Shown here: positions 18,333-27,040 of the stretch, piece by piece | Position numbering within the stretch: position 1 is the first letter of the stretch | Layout: every line of letters begins with the position of its first letter | Source of the DNA: Candidatus Azobacteroides pseudotrichonymphae | GTDB taxonomy: Bacteria > Bacteroidota > Bacteroidia > Bacteroidales > Azobacteroidaceae | Reading direction: 5' to 3' | Assembly: GCA_002091395.1 (NCBI GenBank) | Contig: AP017913.1 | Coordinates: forward strand, 612,001 to 676,000 | DNA length: 64,000 bases | Translations under genes and position numbers: made by a program | The notes under the pieces: model-generated | Told to the model about the DNA's origin: nothing | Database searches by the model: none | What the model saw: only the letters and a program-made list of their open reading frames with translations

Positions 18333-19088
18333 TTATTGCTTTTTCGCTAATCCATACCCAAATTTAATCCACAAACCATCACACTTATGCCCCATAACAT
18401 AATTTTTAAACCTCTCTGCCTCCTTTTTAGATTTTGATTTTTTTATAAGTACGCATCCTTGTTTTTGTTGAGGACAAACATCTTCTGGGAAAACATAAAA
18501 ATGTCCATTATTTTGCATTTCAGGAGAAAAAGCAAAAGATAAAGCAATAAATGCTAATTCAGCATTTCCAGAAAAAGCAAACTGTGCCGTTTGACTAATA
18601 TCATCACCCCATACAATTTTATTATTTATTTTGTCATAAACTCCATTATTTTTTAATAATCTTACAGCACTCCTCCCATAAGGAGCAGTCTTTGGATTGG
18701 CTATCGCTATTTTTTTTACTTGAGGAAGAAACAGACTACGTAATCCATTAGACACATCTAAATTCAAACTCCATAAAGCAAGTTTTCCATAAGCATATAT
18801 GTCAACTTTTCCATTTGCATATCCTGAGGAAACAATTTTTTCTGGATATACCATGTCTGCAGCCATAAAAAAATCAAAATCAGCTCCATTCAAAATTTGA
18901 TTAGTAAATAGCCCAGATGGACCAAATGTAATATTAATTTTTGAATGTGGATACTCTAATTCATATTGTTTTTTTATCTCTTTTAATACATAACTAAGAT
19001 TAGCTGCAGCAGCTACTTTTACAATTGTTTGTGCGCAAACACTTATGAAAAAATGGAAAAATATAAATAAAAAAACAATACGTTTCAT
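18333..19088 (-). CDS. modA: Molybdate ABC transporter, periplasmic binding protein
   Basis: ModA captures molybdate (or tungstate) in the periplasm. I start at the ATG at 19088, which gives the signal peptide MKRIVFLFIFFHFFISVCAQ; an in-frame TTG at 19106 only adds six residues. After cleavage the mature part begins TIVKVAAAANLSYVLKEI, the ligand-loop block of the family. Further blocks are FGPSGLFTNQI, DFDFFMAADMVYP and NPKTAPYGRSAVRLL. The permease and ATPase genes are not adjacent. Together with NifA, NifV and RpoN in this window it fits the Mo demand of nitrogenase. Confidence 0.92.
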   Translation of the reverse strand: MKRIVFLFIFFHFFISVCAQTIVKVAAAANLSYVLKEIKKQYELEYPHSKINITFGPSGLFTNQILNGADFDFFMAADMVYPEKIVSSGYANGKVDIYAYGKLALWSLNLDVSNGLRSLFLPQVKKIAIANPKTAPYGRSAVRLLKNNGVYDKINNKIVWGDDISQTAQFAFSGNAELAFIALSFAFSPEMQNNGHFYVFPEDVCPQQKQGCVLIKKSKSKKEAERFKNYVMGHKCDGLWIKFGYGLAKKQ

Positions 19089-19106
19089 AAAATTTTTTAT
19101 TTTCAA

Positions 19107-19540
19107 TTCAAGCCAAAATATAACGCCTAGTTATTATTACTTAGAATCCAAAGAAATACCTAGATTTTTACTTTAACAACCTTAAAAAGCTAATATTTAT
19201 ACAACAACACCGTACAAACTGGATAGCTAAACTGTGACATAAAATATAAAATGATTAACGCAAGCTTATGCTAAGCACATACATAACTATTTTTGTTTGC
19301 TTAAATTATAATTTAAATATAAAAACAAAATTTCAAATAGTTATACTAGTTATTACATTATCAATATTTTAGTCACTTATTGATTATATATTTAATATGT
19401 TTAATATAATAAATTATACTTCAAATCAAAGAGTATAATTTATTTATTCTGATTGACAAATAGAATATTTATATTTGCACTATGGTATTGTTTTTTTTTT
19501 ACATAAACTTAAAATATAAGCTATTAACTTAAATTTAATT
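19107..19540. other. Gene-free stretch between modA and uxuA
   Basis: No gene is seen. It holds the divergent promoter region of modA and uxuA. A TATATTTG box at 19468-19475 matches the -7 TAnnTTTG form on the + strand about 65 nt before uxuA, but the nearest upstream TTG is too close (14 nt) for a full promoter match. A 16-bp palindrome (ttaaattataatttaa) also lies here. Confidence 0.35.
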
Positions 19541-20710
19541 ATGATTTTTAAAAAAACATGGAGGTGGTTTGGCAGAAATGATAACATTACACTTTCTGAT
19601 TTAAAACAAATAGGGATAGAAGGAATTGTAACTTCGTTACACAATATACCTAATGGAGAAATTTGGCCAATAGAAGCAATTAATAATTTAAAGCGCTATA
19701 TCGAAAATAATGGACTTAAATGGTTAGTTGTAGAAAGTCTCCCAGTATCTGAAAGCATTAAATATTCTGGGAAAAACAGAGATCAATTAATAGAAAATTA
19801 TAAAATTAGTTTGGCAAATTTAGGGAAAAGCAATATTCGTACAATTTGTTACAATTTTATGCCTGTTATTGATTGGATTCGAACAGATTTAGAGAAAAAA
19901 CAAGATGATGGAACGTATTCTTTATATTTTAGTTTTATACGTTTCGCTTACTTTGACATTTATATTCTGAAAAGAACGGAATCTGAAAAAGATTATTCAT
20001 CTGATACCCTAAAAAAAGTTCATGATCTTGCTATGACAATTAGTGAAAAAGAAAAAAAAGAACTAGTAGAAAATATTATTATTAAAACACAAGGATTCAT
20101 TAATGGAAATATTAGAGAAACTGATAAAAATCCAATAAATATTTTTAATCAATTATTATTAAAATATAATGGTATTGACAAAAAGCAACTAAGAGAAAAT
20201 TTAAAATACTTTCTGCAACAGGTACTACCTGTTGCAGAAGAATATAAAATCAACCTTTGTATCCATCCAGACGATCCACCTTTCCCTGTCTTTGGTATGC
20301 CTCGTATAGTTACAGGAGAAAAAGATATTGATTGGATCTTAAAATCAGTAGATGTTCATAATAACGGGCTTACTTTTTGTGCAGGAAGCTTAAGTTCAAA
20401 CATCAATAATAATGTTACATCTTTGGCACAAAAATTTGCTTTTAGAACACATTTTTTACATCTGCGAAGTACAAATATCTTGTCAAATGGGGATTTTGTA
20501 GAAACTTCTCCTTTAGAAGGACGAGGTGATATTTTAAGTGTAATAAAAATATTTAAAAATTATACAAAAATTCCAATGCGTGTAGATCACGGGCCAGTGA
20601 TGTTAACAGATATAGGTAAAACATACAACCCAGGCTATTCTTTTCTAGGTAGAATGAAAGCTTTAAATGAAATATCAGGAATGATTCACGCTGTTTCACA
20701 AAACATTTGA
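19541..20710 (+). CDS. uxuA: Mannonate dehydratase
   Basis: UxuA dehydrates D-mannonate to 2-keto-3-deoxygluconate in glucuronate catabolism. Its N terminus KTWRWFGRNDNITLSDLKQI and the blocks EGIVTSLHNIPNGEIWP, YNFMPVIDWIRTDL, LCIHPDDPPFPVFGMPRIV and HLRSTN, and the terminal MRVDHGPVML are diagnostic; the metal ligands are the Cys/His of these blocks. Length 389 is normal. It suggests use of uronic acids, as from plant cell-wall material. Its last 15 nt overlap the end of the convergent acyltransferase gene. Confidence 0.95.
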   Translation: MIFKKTWRWFGRNDNITLSDLKQIGIEGIVTSLHNIPNGEIWPIEAINNLKRYIENNGLKWLVVESLPVSESIKYSGKNRDQLIENYKISLANLGKSNIRTICYNFMPVIDWIRTDLEKKQDDGTYSLYFSFIRFAYFDIYILKRTESEKDYSSDTLKKVHDLAMTISEKEKKELVENIIIKTQGFINGNIRETDKNPINIFNQLLLKYNGIDKKQLRENLKYFLQQVLPVAEEYKINLCIHPDDPPFPVFGMPRIVTGEKDIDWILKSVDVHNNGLTFCAGSLSSNINNNVTSLAQKFAFRTHFLHLRSTNILSNGDFVETSPLEGRGDILSVIKIFKNYTKIPMRVDHGPVMLTDIGKTYNPGYSFLGRMKALNEISGMIHAVSQNI

Positions 20711-21523
20711 TAATTCATATGTTTTTTTCTTTAGAAACTCACCAAACACTTTTAAATTTGTGAATTGTTTTTGCTTTTCTACAGAAATAGGATTGCCAAA
20801 TACAACGGAGATAGTTTTTCCATTTTTATTTGTTATTTCATGACATAAACGAAGTGTTCTAACCCTCCATCCAAAATTATCTAAAAAATTAAAAAACCAA
20901 GAATTTTGTCCAGAAATATATACAGGTACAATTGGAACATTAGCCTTTTTAATTAATTTGATCACACCATCCTGCCATTCACGATCTTTCACTTTATTAT
21001 TACCAATATTATTTGAAATAGCACCAGCTGGAAAAAATCCTAATGGATGATTATTACGTAAATGCAAAATACATTCTTTAACACTTTTTAAGTCGTTATG
21101 TTCGTCTAAACCATACAAATTACGTGAATTCACTCCAATAAAATGATTTTTCATTATGTCAATTAAATTCAAGATCCAATTAACCATTATTTTAAAATCA
21201 GGACGCAATTTGGATATTTCACCAATCAATATAATTCCGTCTATATGTCCATAAGGATGATTAGAAACAGTAATAAATGGTTTCCCATTAAACTGTTTAA
21301 GAACACCTATATTACAAATATTTCTTATAATACCCATTCCTTTTTCAATCATTGTATCTTCTATATTTGCTTCTGTCTCATATTTAGCAATATCATATAT
21401 ATAATTCACAGCATCAAATCCACAAATTTTTACTATGCATTTAGCAAGAAAAGGACCGTACCATTTTTTGAAAATAGGAGAAATACTTTGAAGTGTTTCT
21501 ATATTGATCAATTTTTCTCTCAT
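20696..21523 (-). CDS. Membrane-associated glycerolipid-type acyltransferase (PlsC-like)
   Basis: The NHx4D acyltransferase motif is in VSNHPYGHIDGIILIG near residue 86, followed by FIGVNSRNL near 128, the block LGFFPAGAISNN near 157 and IVPVYISGQNSWFF near 189. Such proteins acylate lysolipids or aminolipids at the inner membrane; the closest familiar group is the lyso-ornithine-lipid / hemolysin-like acyltransferases of Bacteroidetes. It is the last gene of the inositol-lipid operon, 63 nt after the inositol-phosphate synthase gene, so a role in finishing a phosphoinositide or related lipid is a reasonable inference. Substrate unknown. Confidence 0.85.
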   Translation of the reverse strand: MREKLINIETLQSISPIFKKWYGPFLAKCIVKICGFDAVNYIYDIAKYETEANIEDTMIEKGMGIIRNICNIGVLKQFNGKPFITVSNHPYGHIDGIILIGEISKLRPDFKIMVNWILNLIDIMKNHFIGVNSRNLYGLDEHNDLKSVKECILHLRNNHPLGFFPAGAISNNIGNNKVKDREWQDGVIKLIKKANVPIVPVYISGQNSWFFNFLDNFGWRVRTLRLCHEITNKNGKTISVVFGNPISVEKQKQFTNLKVFGEFLKKKTYELSNVL

Positions 21524-21586
21524 AATAGAATTTAAAATTTAACCAAAAATTAATTTTTGTAACGATTAAACACACAAAATGCTGAT

Positions 21587-22876
21587 CTATAAAGCAACCA
21601 ATCCACATTTAATAATTTTTCGTAAAGTATTTTTAAGTTTTAAATATTGAATAAATAAATCATGTTCAACAGTATCATTATTGCACATAGGGCTTTTGAA
21701 ATAAAATGACAACCAAGATTGAACACCACTAAACCCTACTCTTTTTGCTAAATCAATCAACAAAACAAGATCAAGGCAAATTGGAGCTGCTAAAATAGAA
21801 TCACGACAAAGAAAATTAACCTTCAATTGCATTGAATAGCCCAACCACCCAAAAATATCTATAGCATCCCAACTTTCTTTATTGTCTTTGCGAGGAGGAT
21901 AATAATTAATACGGACTTTGTGATACACATTTTTATACAAATCAGGATAAAATTTCGGGTTAAAAATACTTTCAATCACAGAAAGTTTAGACTCTTCTTT
22001 CGTTTTAAACGATCCAGGATCATCTAATACAAACCCATCATTGTTACCCAAAATATTAGTAGAAAACCAACCATGTAATCCTAACATACGAATTTTCAAC
22101 ATTGGAGCTAAAATTGTTTTTACCATAGTTTGTCCAGTTTTAAAATCTTTGCCACAAATTGGCGTCTTAGTTTTTAAAGAAAAATCTATCATTGCAGGAA
22201 TATCAACTGTCAAATTAGGAGCTCCATTAATATATGGAACGTTTTCCTCCAATGAAGCATAAGCATAAATCATAGAAGGAGAAATTTCTGAAGTACTCTC
22301 TTTCATGGCCATCTGAAATAAATGAAGCTTTTGGTATGTATCACTTTTTTTTGAAAAAACTTCAGTACTACCACACCAAATACAGACAACTCTATCTAAA
22401 TCATTTTTTGTTTTAAAATTTTGAATGTCTCTGCGAATAGACTCTTTTGCTTCCCACTTATTTGAAAAATCTTTTATCCAAGTTCCATTCAATCGTTTGA
22501 CAAAGTTTTGCTCAAAAACAGCTTTCATTGGTTTAATGGATTGTAATTCATTTTTTACTTTGTTTAAGTCTTCTATTGTCAATACTTCTGCATTACAAGC
22601 AGCTGAATAAACATTATCTTCAACAATATCCCACCCGCCAAAAATAATATCATTTAAATCCGCTAATGGTATTACTTCATTGATTTTCGAAACCCATTTT
22701 TTTTTGTCTTTAGATAATTGTATTGTTGCTAATTGAGTAATTGATCCTACAGGAACTCCTAATCCTTTTCTAATAATCATTGTGCCGGCTATAAAAGTTG
22801 TAGACACAGCACCACATATTCCAACAATAAGAACACCAAGTTTCCCTTTTGATTTTTTTATTTGCCCTCTTTTCAT
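21587..22876 (-). CDS. myo-Inositol-1-phosphate synthase
   Basis: This NAD-dependent enzyme turns glucose 6-phosphate into inositol 1-phosphate. The Rossmann motif is GVLIVGICGAVSTTFIAG near residue 14. The active-site blocks are GKDFKTGQTMVKTILAPML near 244, GWFSTNILGNNDG near 270 and NYYPPRKDNKESWDAIDIFG near 323. Its 429 residues match bacterial members. It starts 7 nt after the HAD gene and is followed by the acyltransferase. In Bacteroides this enzyme supplies the inositol head group for inositol lipids, and its neighbours here are the same kinds of genes. Confidence 0.93.
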   Translation of the reverse strand: MKRGQIKKSKGKLGVLIVGICGAVSTTFIAGTMIIRKGLGVPVGSITQLATIQLSKDKKKWVSKINEVIPLADLNDIIFGGWDIVEDNVYSAACNAEVLTIEDLNKVKNELQSIKPMKAVFEQNFVKRLNGTWIKDFSNKWEAKESIRRDIQNFKTKNDLDRVVCIWCGSTEVFSKKSDTYQKLHLFQMAMKESTSEISPSMIYAYASLEENVPYINGAPNLTVDIPAMIDFSLKTKTPICGKDFKTGQTMVKTILAPMLKIRMLGLHGWFSTNILGNNDGFVLDDPGSFKTKEESKLSVIESIFNPKFYPDLYKNVYHKVRINYYPPRKDNKESWDAIDIFGWLGYSMQLKVNFLCRDSILAAPICLDLVLLIDLAKRVGFSGVQSWLSFYFKSPMCNNDTVEHDLFIQYLKLKNTLRKIIKCGLVAL

Positions 22877-22883
22877 ATAAAAA

Positions 22884-23621
22884 TTATATTATGGTTCTAA
22901 TTTTTTTGTTTAAAATTGTATCTAACTCTTTAAAATCATGAATAATAACATTGGCTGTATTTTTAAGTTCTTTTTTCTCAAAAACATTCTGAATCCAAAT
23001 CGTTTTACATCCAATAATTTGAGCTGGTAAAATATCATTTTTATAAGAATCCCCTATAACTACTATTTCCCCAGGATTCAAATCCAAAGCTTTCACTCCC
23101 AAAGTAAAAATAAATGGATTTGGTTTTCTTATTTTTACTTTGGCTGATTCAATTATTTTTTTGAAAAAAGAGTTTAGTCCAAAATCTTTTAAAACAGCTT
23201 CGATATTACCATAAAAATTGGTAACTAAAACTAATGGATAGTTACTAACTAAATTTTTTAAAACAGGTATTACCTCTAGTAATACAGAAATAACAAAATC
23301 GTAACACTGATTTGAAATAATTAATGGATATTGCATAGAATAATTATCACTTTTTAAAACACCCTTATTAATTAACCACCTTATCTGTAAATCTACTTTT
23401 TTCAATAAAACTTCCTTAAATGTATATTCAGATTTTATAACTTGATTTGTTGTTAAGTAATGTTCAACGAACATGTAGGATTCTAAAAAAAAATTTTTTG
23501 AAATCGGAACATGATTGTTTTTATATGCATCCCAAATAATTTCAGACCAATGTTTCCCATTAGCATCTATTGTAGCTCCATAATCAAAAATAATACCTTC
23601 AATCATGTTTAAATCTATCAT
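22884..23621 (-). CDS. HAD-family phosphatase, candidate phosphoinositide phosphatase
   Basis: HAD motif I is IIFDYGATID near residue 10 (the second Asp of DxDxT is Gly, as in many DYGGT-type members). Motif II is VLVTNFYGN, the motif III lysine lies in KIRKPNPFIF, and motif IV is IVVIGDSYKNDILPAQ. I place the start at the ATG at 23621, which overlaps the TGA of the CDP-alcohol phosphotransferase gene as ATGA. In that position it most plausibly removes phosphate from phosphatidylinositol phosphate to give phosphatidylinositol; this is inference from context and from the analogous Bacteroides cluster. Confidence 0.85.
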   Translation of the reverse strand: MIDLNMIEGIIFDYGATIDANGKHWSEIIWDAYKNNHVPISKNFFLESYMFVEHYLTTNQVIKSEYTFKEVLLKKVDLQIRWLINKGVLKSDNYSMQYPLIISNQCYDFVISVLLEVIPVLKNLVSNYPLVLVTNFYGNIEAVLKDFGLNSFFKKIIESAKVKIRKPNPFIFTLGVKALDLNPGEIVVIGDSYKNDILPAQIIGCKTIWIQNVFEKKELKNTANVIIHDFKELDTILNKKIRTII

Positions 23622-24508
23622 ATTTTGTTTAAATAATTTTGACAAATACGTTCGTAACACTCAACCATATAAAATAATATAACATTCATAATAGTAAGTT
23701 CAAAAATAAAATACACCCAAGAATAATTTGTTAATAAACAAAAAAAAAGAACAATAGAACGAAGATTAAACGAAAGCAAATTCGTATACTTTATCAGTGG
23801 AAGACTTTTTTTACAAAAACCTTCTCGAAGCCAAACAGGCGGATTCCCATTATACTTAGTATCAATTATAATCAAAAGATTCTGCAATTGAATTGATTCC
23901 ATTTCTTGCTTTTTTGTATAGTTTAAATAAACCAAACTAATAAATTTATAAAAAGGATATTCTTTCCAGCTGATTTGTTTATACTTATAGAACAATTTTT
24001 TCGAGTTATCAAACTCACTTCCACTATTACCTTTAAGAAATAGCAAGTGAAGATTGCGATAATAATCAGCCATGGCAGTTTGTTTTAAATGATAAAATCC
24101 AGAAAATCCTGCTAAAAAAAATATAGCATTCCACTCTGAACGACAAATAATAGAAATATAAATAGATACAAACCAACATACTCCTGATAAACCATCTAGA
24201 ACACGACCAAAAAATGACTTATTATTAGTCATTCTCGCTAACTGTCCATCTGCACTATCAAAAGAATTTGCCAATACTAACAAAAACATACCAAACAAAA
24301 TAGCATATAAACTTTGAAAATAAAAACAAATACCAGCAGCTACCCCAAGAAACATAGAAATAGCAGTAACATAATTAGGTAAAATACCAATTTTAAGAAA
24401 AAATAAAGCTAAATAGTATCCAATCGGTCTATAAAAATATATATCTAAAAACTCTTCAGTATCTACAGATTTTAATGTTGATTCAAAATCAATTAATTTA
24501 TCTTTCAT
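23618..24508 (-). CDS. CDP-alcohol phosphotransferase, candidate phosphatidylinositol-phosphate synthase
   Basis: The signature D-x2-DG-x2-AR-x8-G-x3-D is present (DSADGQLAR, then GRVLD, near residue 90), but the residue at the fourth Asp position is Gly (LDGLSG). About six membrane helices can be drawn: two before the motif, one after it (CWFVSIYISII), and two near the C terminus. Enzymes of this family join a CDP-diacylglycerol and an alcohol phosphate; next to inositol-phosphate synthase, inositol phosphate is the likely acceptor. The ATG at 24508 overlaps the ATP-grasp stop as ATGA. The protein is 296 residues, longer than simple family members. Confidence 0.82.
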   Translation of the reverse strand: MKDKLIDFESTLKSVDTEEFLDIYFYRPIGYYLALFFLKIGILPNYVTAISMFLGVAAGICFYFQSLYAILFGMFLLVLANSFDSADGQLARMTNNKSFFGRVLDGLSGVCWFVSIYISIICRSEWNAIFFLAGFSGFYHLKQTAMADYYRNLHLLFLKGNSGSEFDNSKKLFYKYKQISWKEYPFYKFISLVYLNYTKKQEMESIQLQNLLIIIDTKYNGNPPVWLREGFCKKSLPLIKYTNLLSFNLRSIVLFFCLLTNYSWVYFIFELTIMNVILFYMVECYERICQNYLNKI

Positions 24509-25230
24509 ACACTTTCGCAATAATATCTATAAATAAAATTTGCAATGTAAGGTACTGCTTCGTATAAACAAGGTGTAAAACTAGGCCAATCATTAAAATC
24601 AATAATTCGAATTATTCCATTTTTATCTATTATACAATCACCGCCATAAATATGAACATTTAATAATCTAGCAGTATACTCACATATTTTCTTTAAAAAG
24701 AAATGATTAAATGGAATGCCTACAGCTTTTCCGTTAATTTTCTCCAACCCAAATTTACTATGAGTTGGATAAAACCAATAAAAAAAATTTGTTCCCTCTA
24801 CTCCATAAAATTTCACTAAATCACCTTGTAGATGTTCATTAATTACAGCAGTAAAAATTCCTCGCAGAGCATATTTTTGAATAATACTTTCTGCTTTAGC
24901 AGTATGTGTATAAATAACATCATCTTTTTGAATTGAATGAAAATCTCCTCTTTTTATCCAGCAATGCGAACCAAAAATTTTTATATTAGAAAAAGAAAAA
25001 TCATTGGTAGAAATAACAATACTTTTAGGATGTGGAATATTATTAGCCAATAACAATTTTGTAACATTTTCTCGAGTACAATTTGCTATCCCATAACCAG
25101 AATTAATTATTTTTATTCCATTTTTTTCCAGAATTTGCAATTTTTTAATAGAGTTTGGATGGCGAGCCATAGTAAAAATAAAATTAGAATTTATCAATTT
25201 ATTTTGAAATTCATCTTCAGAATAAATTAT
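24505..25230 (-). CDS. ATP-grasp-like protein of the inositol-lipid operon
   Basis: The C-terminal block IYGGDCIIDKNGIIRIIDFNDW has the Asp...Asp-x-Asn metal/ATP pattern of ATP-grasp ligases, and CWIKRGDFHS resembles the nucleotide-binding lysine strand. The first ATP-grasp subdomain is short, so the protein (about 240 residues) may be minimal or partly degenerate. The first usual start codon is TTG at 25197, but the frame upstream reads VIIYSEDEFQNKLINSNF, which looks like a genuine first strand. The likely original start is at 25230, where the sequence is TAATA, not the TAATG coupling expected with the preceding gene. Substrate unknown. Confidence 0.7.
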   Translation of the reverse strand: MIYSEDEFQNKLINSNFIFTMARHPNSIKKLQILEKNGIKIINSGYGIANCTRENVTKLLLANNIPHPKSIVISTNDFSFSNIKIFGSHCWIKRGDFHSIQKDDVIYTHTAKAESIIQKYALRGIFTAVINEHLQGDLVKFYGVEGTNFFYWFYPTHSKFGLEKINGKAVGIPFNHFFLKKICEYTARLLNVHIYGGDCIIDKNGIIRIIDFNDWPSFTPCLYEAVPYIANFIYRYYCESV

Positions 25231-26057
25231 TACCTTGCATCTTTTTTTTTTAAATACTCAGAAGTAAGATTAAAAATTACAGAATCATTATTATTGCTAC
25301 CAGGCGAATAAAGTTCTCCCCTCTTTACACCAACAATACTAGATAAATGCGCACGTTCATTAGTTTTTAAAAAAAAATTCGCCTTAATGATATCATTTGA
25401 ATGATCTATATCAATTATTTTACCAAAAATATATGCTTTTAGTTTTAATCCACATTCAACTAACTTTTGTTGGTAATTACGCATATGTGATACACCAGTC
25501 TTTACACAATGATCGAGAATCTTTATAGTAGACGGAGTCAAACAATAAATGCCACCTGATACATACTTACTACATGAAACACTTGAAAAATTACTGATTT
25601 CAAATGTTTTTTTATTCACTGATGTATACAATGGATTTTCATCGTCAATAAAAGTTGTTATTGCCATCATTCCATCTATAAAGAGAGCATTTTTTTCAAA
25701 TTCTTGTATAAAATTGGAAAAATCACTTTTATTAAAAATTGTATCTACTGTCGTAAGACAAAAAAATTTGTTTCGTAAAAAAAAACTCAATTCAAAAAAA
25801 CTATGCAAAGAACTTATTGTAGATTTAATCATAATGCTAATTGGAACAGAAAATTTTTGCGCATTCAAATGATAGTATACATCCATCATTTCTTTATTAA
25901 GGATAATACTTACCGATTCAGCATTATTTTCACAAAAAATATTAATTAAACGATCAATAAGAGTAATTCCATTTAGCATGACAAGCGGCTTAGAAATTTC
26001 TATGCCTTCTTGCACCAATCGACTTCCTCTACCAGCAGCTATTATTGCATAATGCAT
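25230..26057 (-). CDS. Sugar-nucleotide-type nucleotidyltransferase
   Basis: The N terminus MHYAIIAAGRGSRLVQEG with SKPLVMLNGITLIDR near residue 24 is the NTP-binding signature of the MobA/RfbA-like nucleotidyltransferase fold. An Asp in TTVDTIF near residue 104 would hold the metal. These enzymes activate a sugar phosphate or polyol phosphate with CTP or another NTP. It is the first gene of the inositol-lipid operon. Whether it makes CDP-inositol or another activated head group cannot be told from sequence alone. The 3' end overlaps the probable start of the ATP-grasp gene. Confidence 0.82.
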   Translation of the reverse strand: MHYAIIAAGRGSRLVQEGIEISKPLVMLNGITLIDRLINIFCENNAESVSIILNKEMMDVYYHLNAQKFSVPISIMIKSTISSLHSFFELSFFLRNKFFCLTTVDTIFNKSDFSNFIQEFEKNALFIDGMMAITTFIDDENPLYTSVNKKTFEISNFSSVSCSKYVSGGIYCLTPSTIKILDHCVKTGVSHMRNYQQKLVECGLKLKAYIFGKIIDIDHSNDIIKANFFLKTNERAHLSSIVGVKRGELYSPGSNNNDSVIFNLTSEYLKKKDAR

Positions 26058-26173
26058 ATTTTCACAAAAATGAGAGAGGCTAAAGTTAATAAAATTTTTA
26101 AAGTAATTTTAAACTACTCTTAATAATAAAAATAGCTTTGATTACAATAAAAATTATGATAAAACTCAAAAAA

Positions 26174-27013
26174 CTATAATTTACGATATTTATATAAATC
26201 TATGGTTAAATAAATAGCTGACAATAACATATTAGAATTAACAATGGTTACAATAAAAGGAGAATTACCTATGTAAATAATATTTGATTCATTATTAGTA
26301 GATGCCACGTCTACTATAATAGCAGCATCAAACTTTTTGTATCCATATGAACCAAAAAAAGTTTTAACATCAAAAACTCCAAAACAAAAAAATCCTTTCT
26401 GAAAAGCAATTTGAATAGCATCAGTTATAAGTTCAGTTGATGGTTTAGCAGAAAGTATAGCTATTCTCGGGAATGTAATAATAAAATCATTAACTAAAAC
26501 TAAATGTAAAATTTCTATTTTTTCTATAATGTTTTTAACAGAAAAAGGCTCAAAAATTTTAACAATTCGAAAACTATCATTTACTAATATAGGCAAACTA
26601 TTTCTGTCATTAGATAATTCTAACTTCACTTGTTGAAGTAATGGTATTGGTAAAATAATTAAAATGTCAATTTCCTTTGCTTTTAAATCAGATAGCCCTT
26701 TATATAAAAATTTATCTATAGTTAGATTACTTTTAACAATTTGCTGTCTTACTACATCGATTTTATTACTAATATTCATAATATTAAAACTGCCTTTCAC
26801 AGATTCACCAGCACAACAAATGTTAGTAGTACGAACATTACACATTTTATCATTTTTACGACGAAAAGACGGAATTGTTAAATAATTATATAAAATAGGG
26901 ATACAAGATTCAAATAATTGATTATTAATAAAAGTCAAAAATATCTGTTTAAGATTAACACCATTAACATGACTTCCACAACTAATGCCAATTTTTAATA
27001 TTTTTTTTTTCAT
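26174..27013 (-). CDS. Degenerate PdxA-like protein (4-hydroxythreonine-4-phosphate dehydrogenase homologue)
   Basis: The order of blocks follows Bacteroidetes PdxA: ILKIGISCGSHVNGVNLKQI for the N-terminal IGITxGDxNGIG, KAKEIDILIILPIPLLQQ for the DVLVTAPINK block, PRIAILSAKP for PRIAVLxLNPHAG, and GFFCFGVFDVKTFFGSYGYKKFDAAIIV for the GxxxFGPYxADxFFGSGxxxxFDxILAMYHDQG block. Every His motif (PGHTEY, GHIP, NPHAG, YHDQG) is missing, so metal binding and catalysis as PdxA are not expected. The frame is intact (279 residues from the ATG at 27013, against about 350 for PdxA). It may be a pseudoenzyme, a neofunctionalised protein or a pseudogene still open. It starts 27 nt after the flavoprotein gene. 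Confidence 0.72.
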   Translation of the reverse strand: MKKKILKIGISCGSHVNGVNLKQIFLTFINNQLFESCIPILYNYLTIPSFRRKNDKMCNVRTTNICCAGESVKGSFNIMNISNKIDVVRQQIVKSNLTIDKFLYKGLSDLKAKEIDILIILPIPLLQQVKLELSNDRNSLPILVNDSFRIVKIFEPFSVKNIIEKIEILHLVLVNDFIITFPRIAILSAKPSTELITDAIQIAFQKGFFCFGVFDVKTFFGSYGYKKFDAAIIVDVASTNNESNIIYIGNSPFIVTIVNSNMLLSAIYLTIDLYKYRKL

Positions 27014-27040
27014 AAATATTGATTTATTTAACACTACTGT

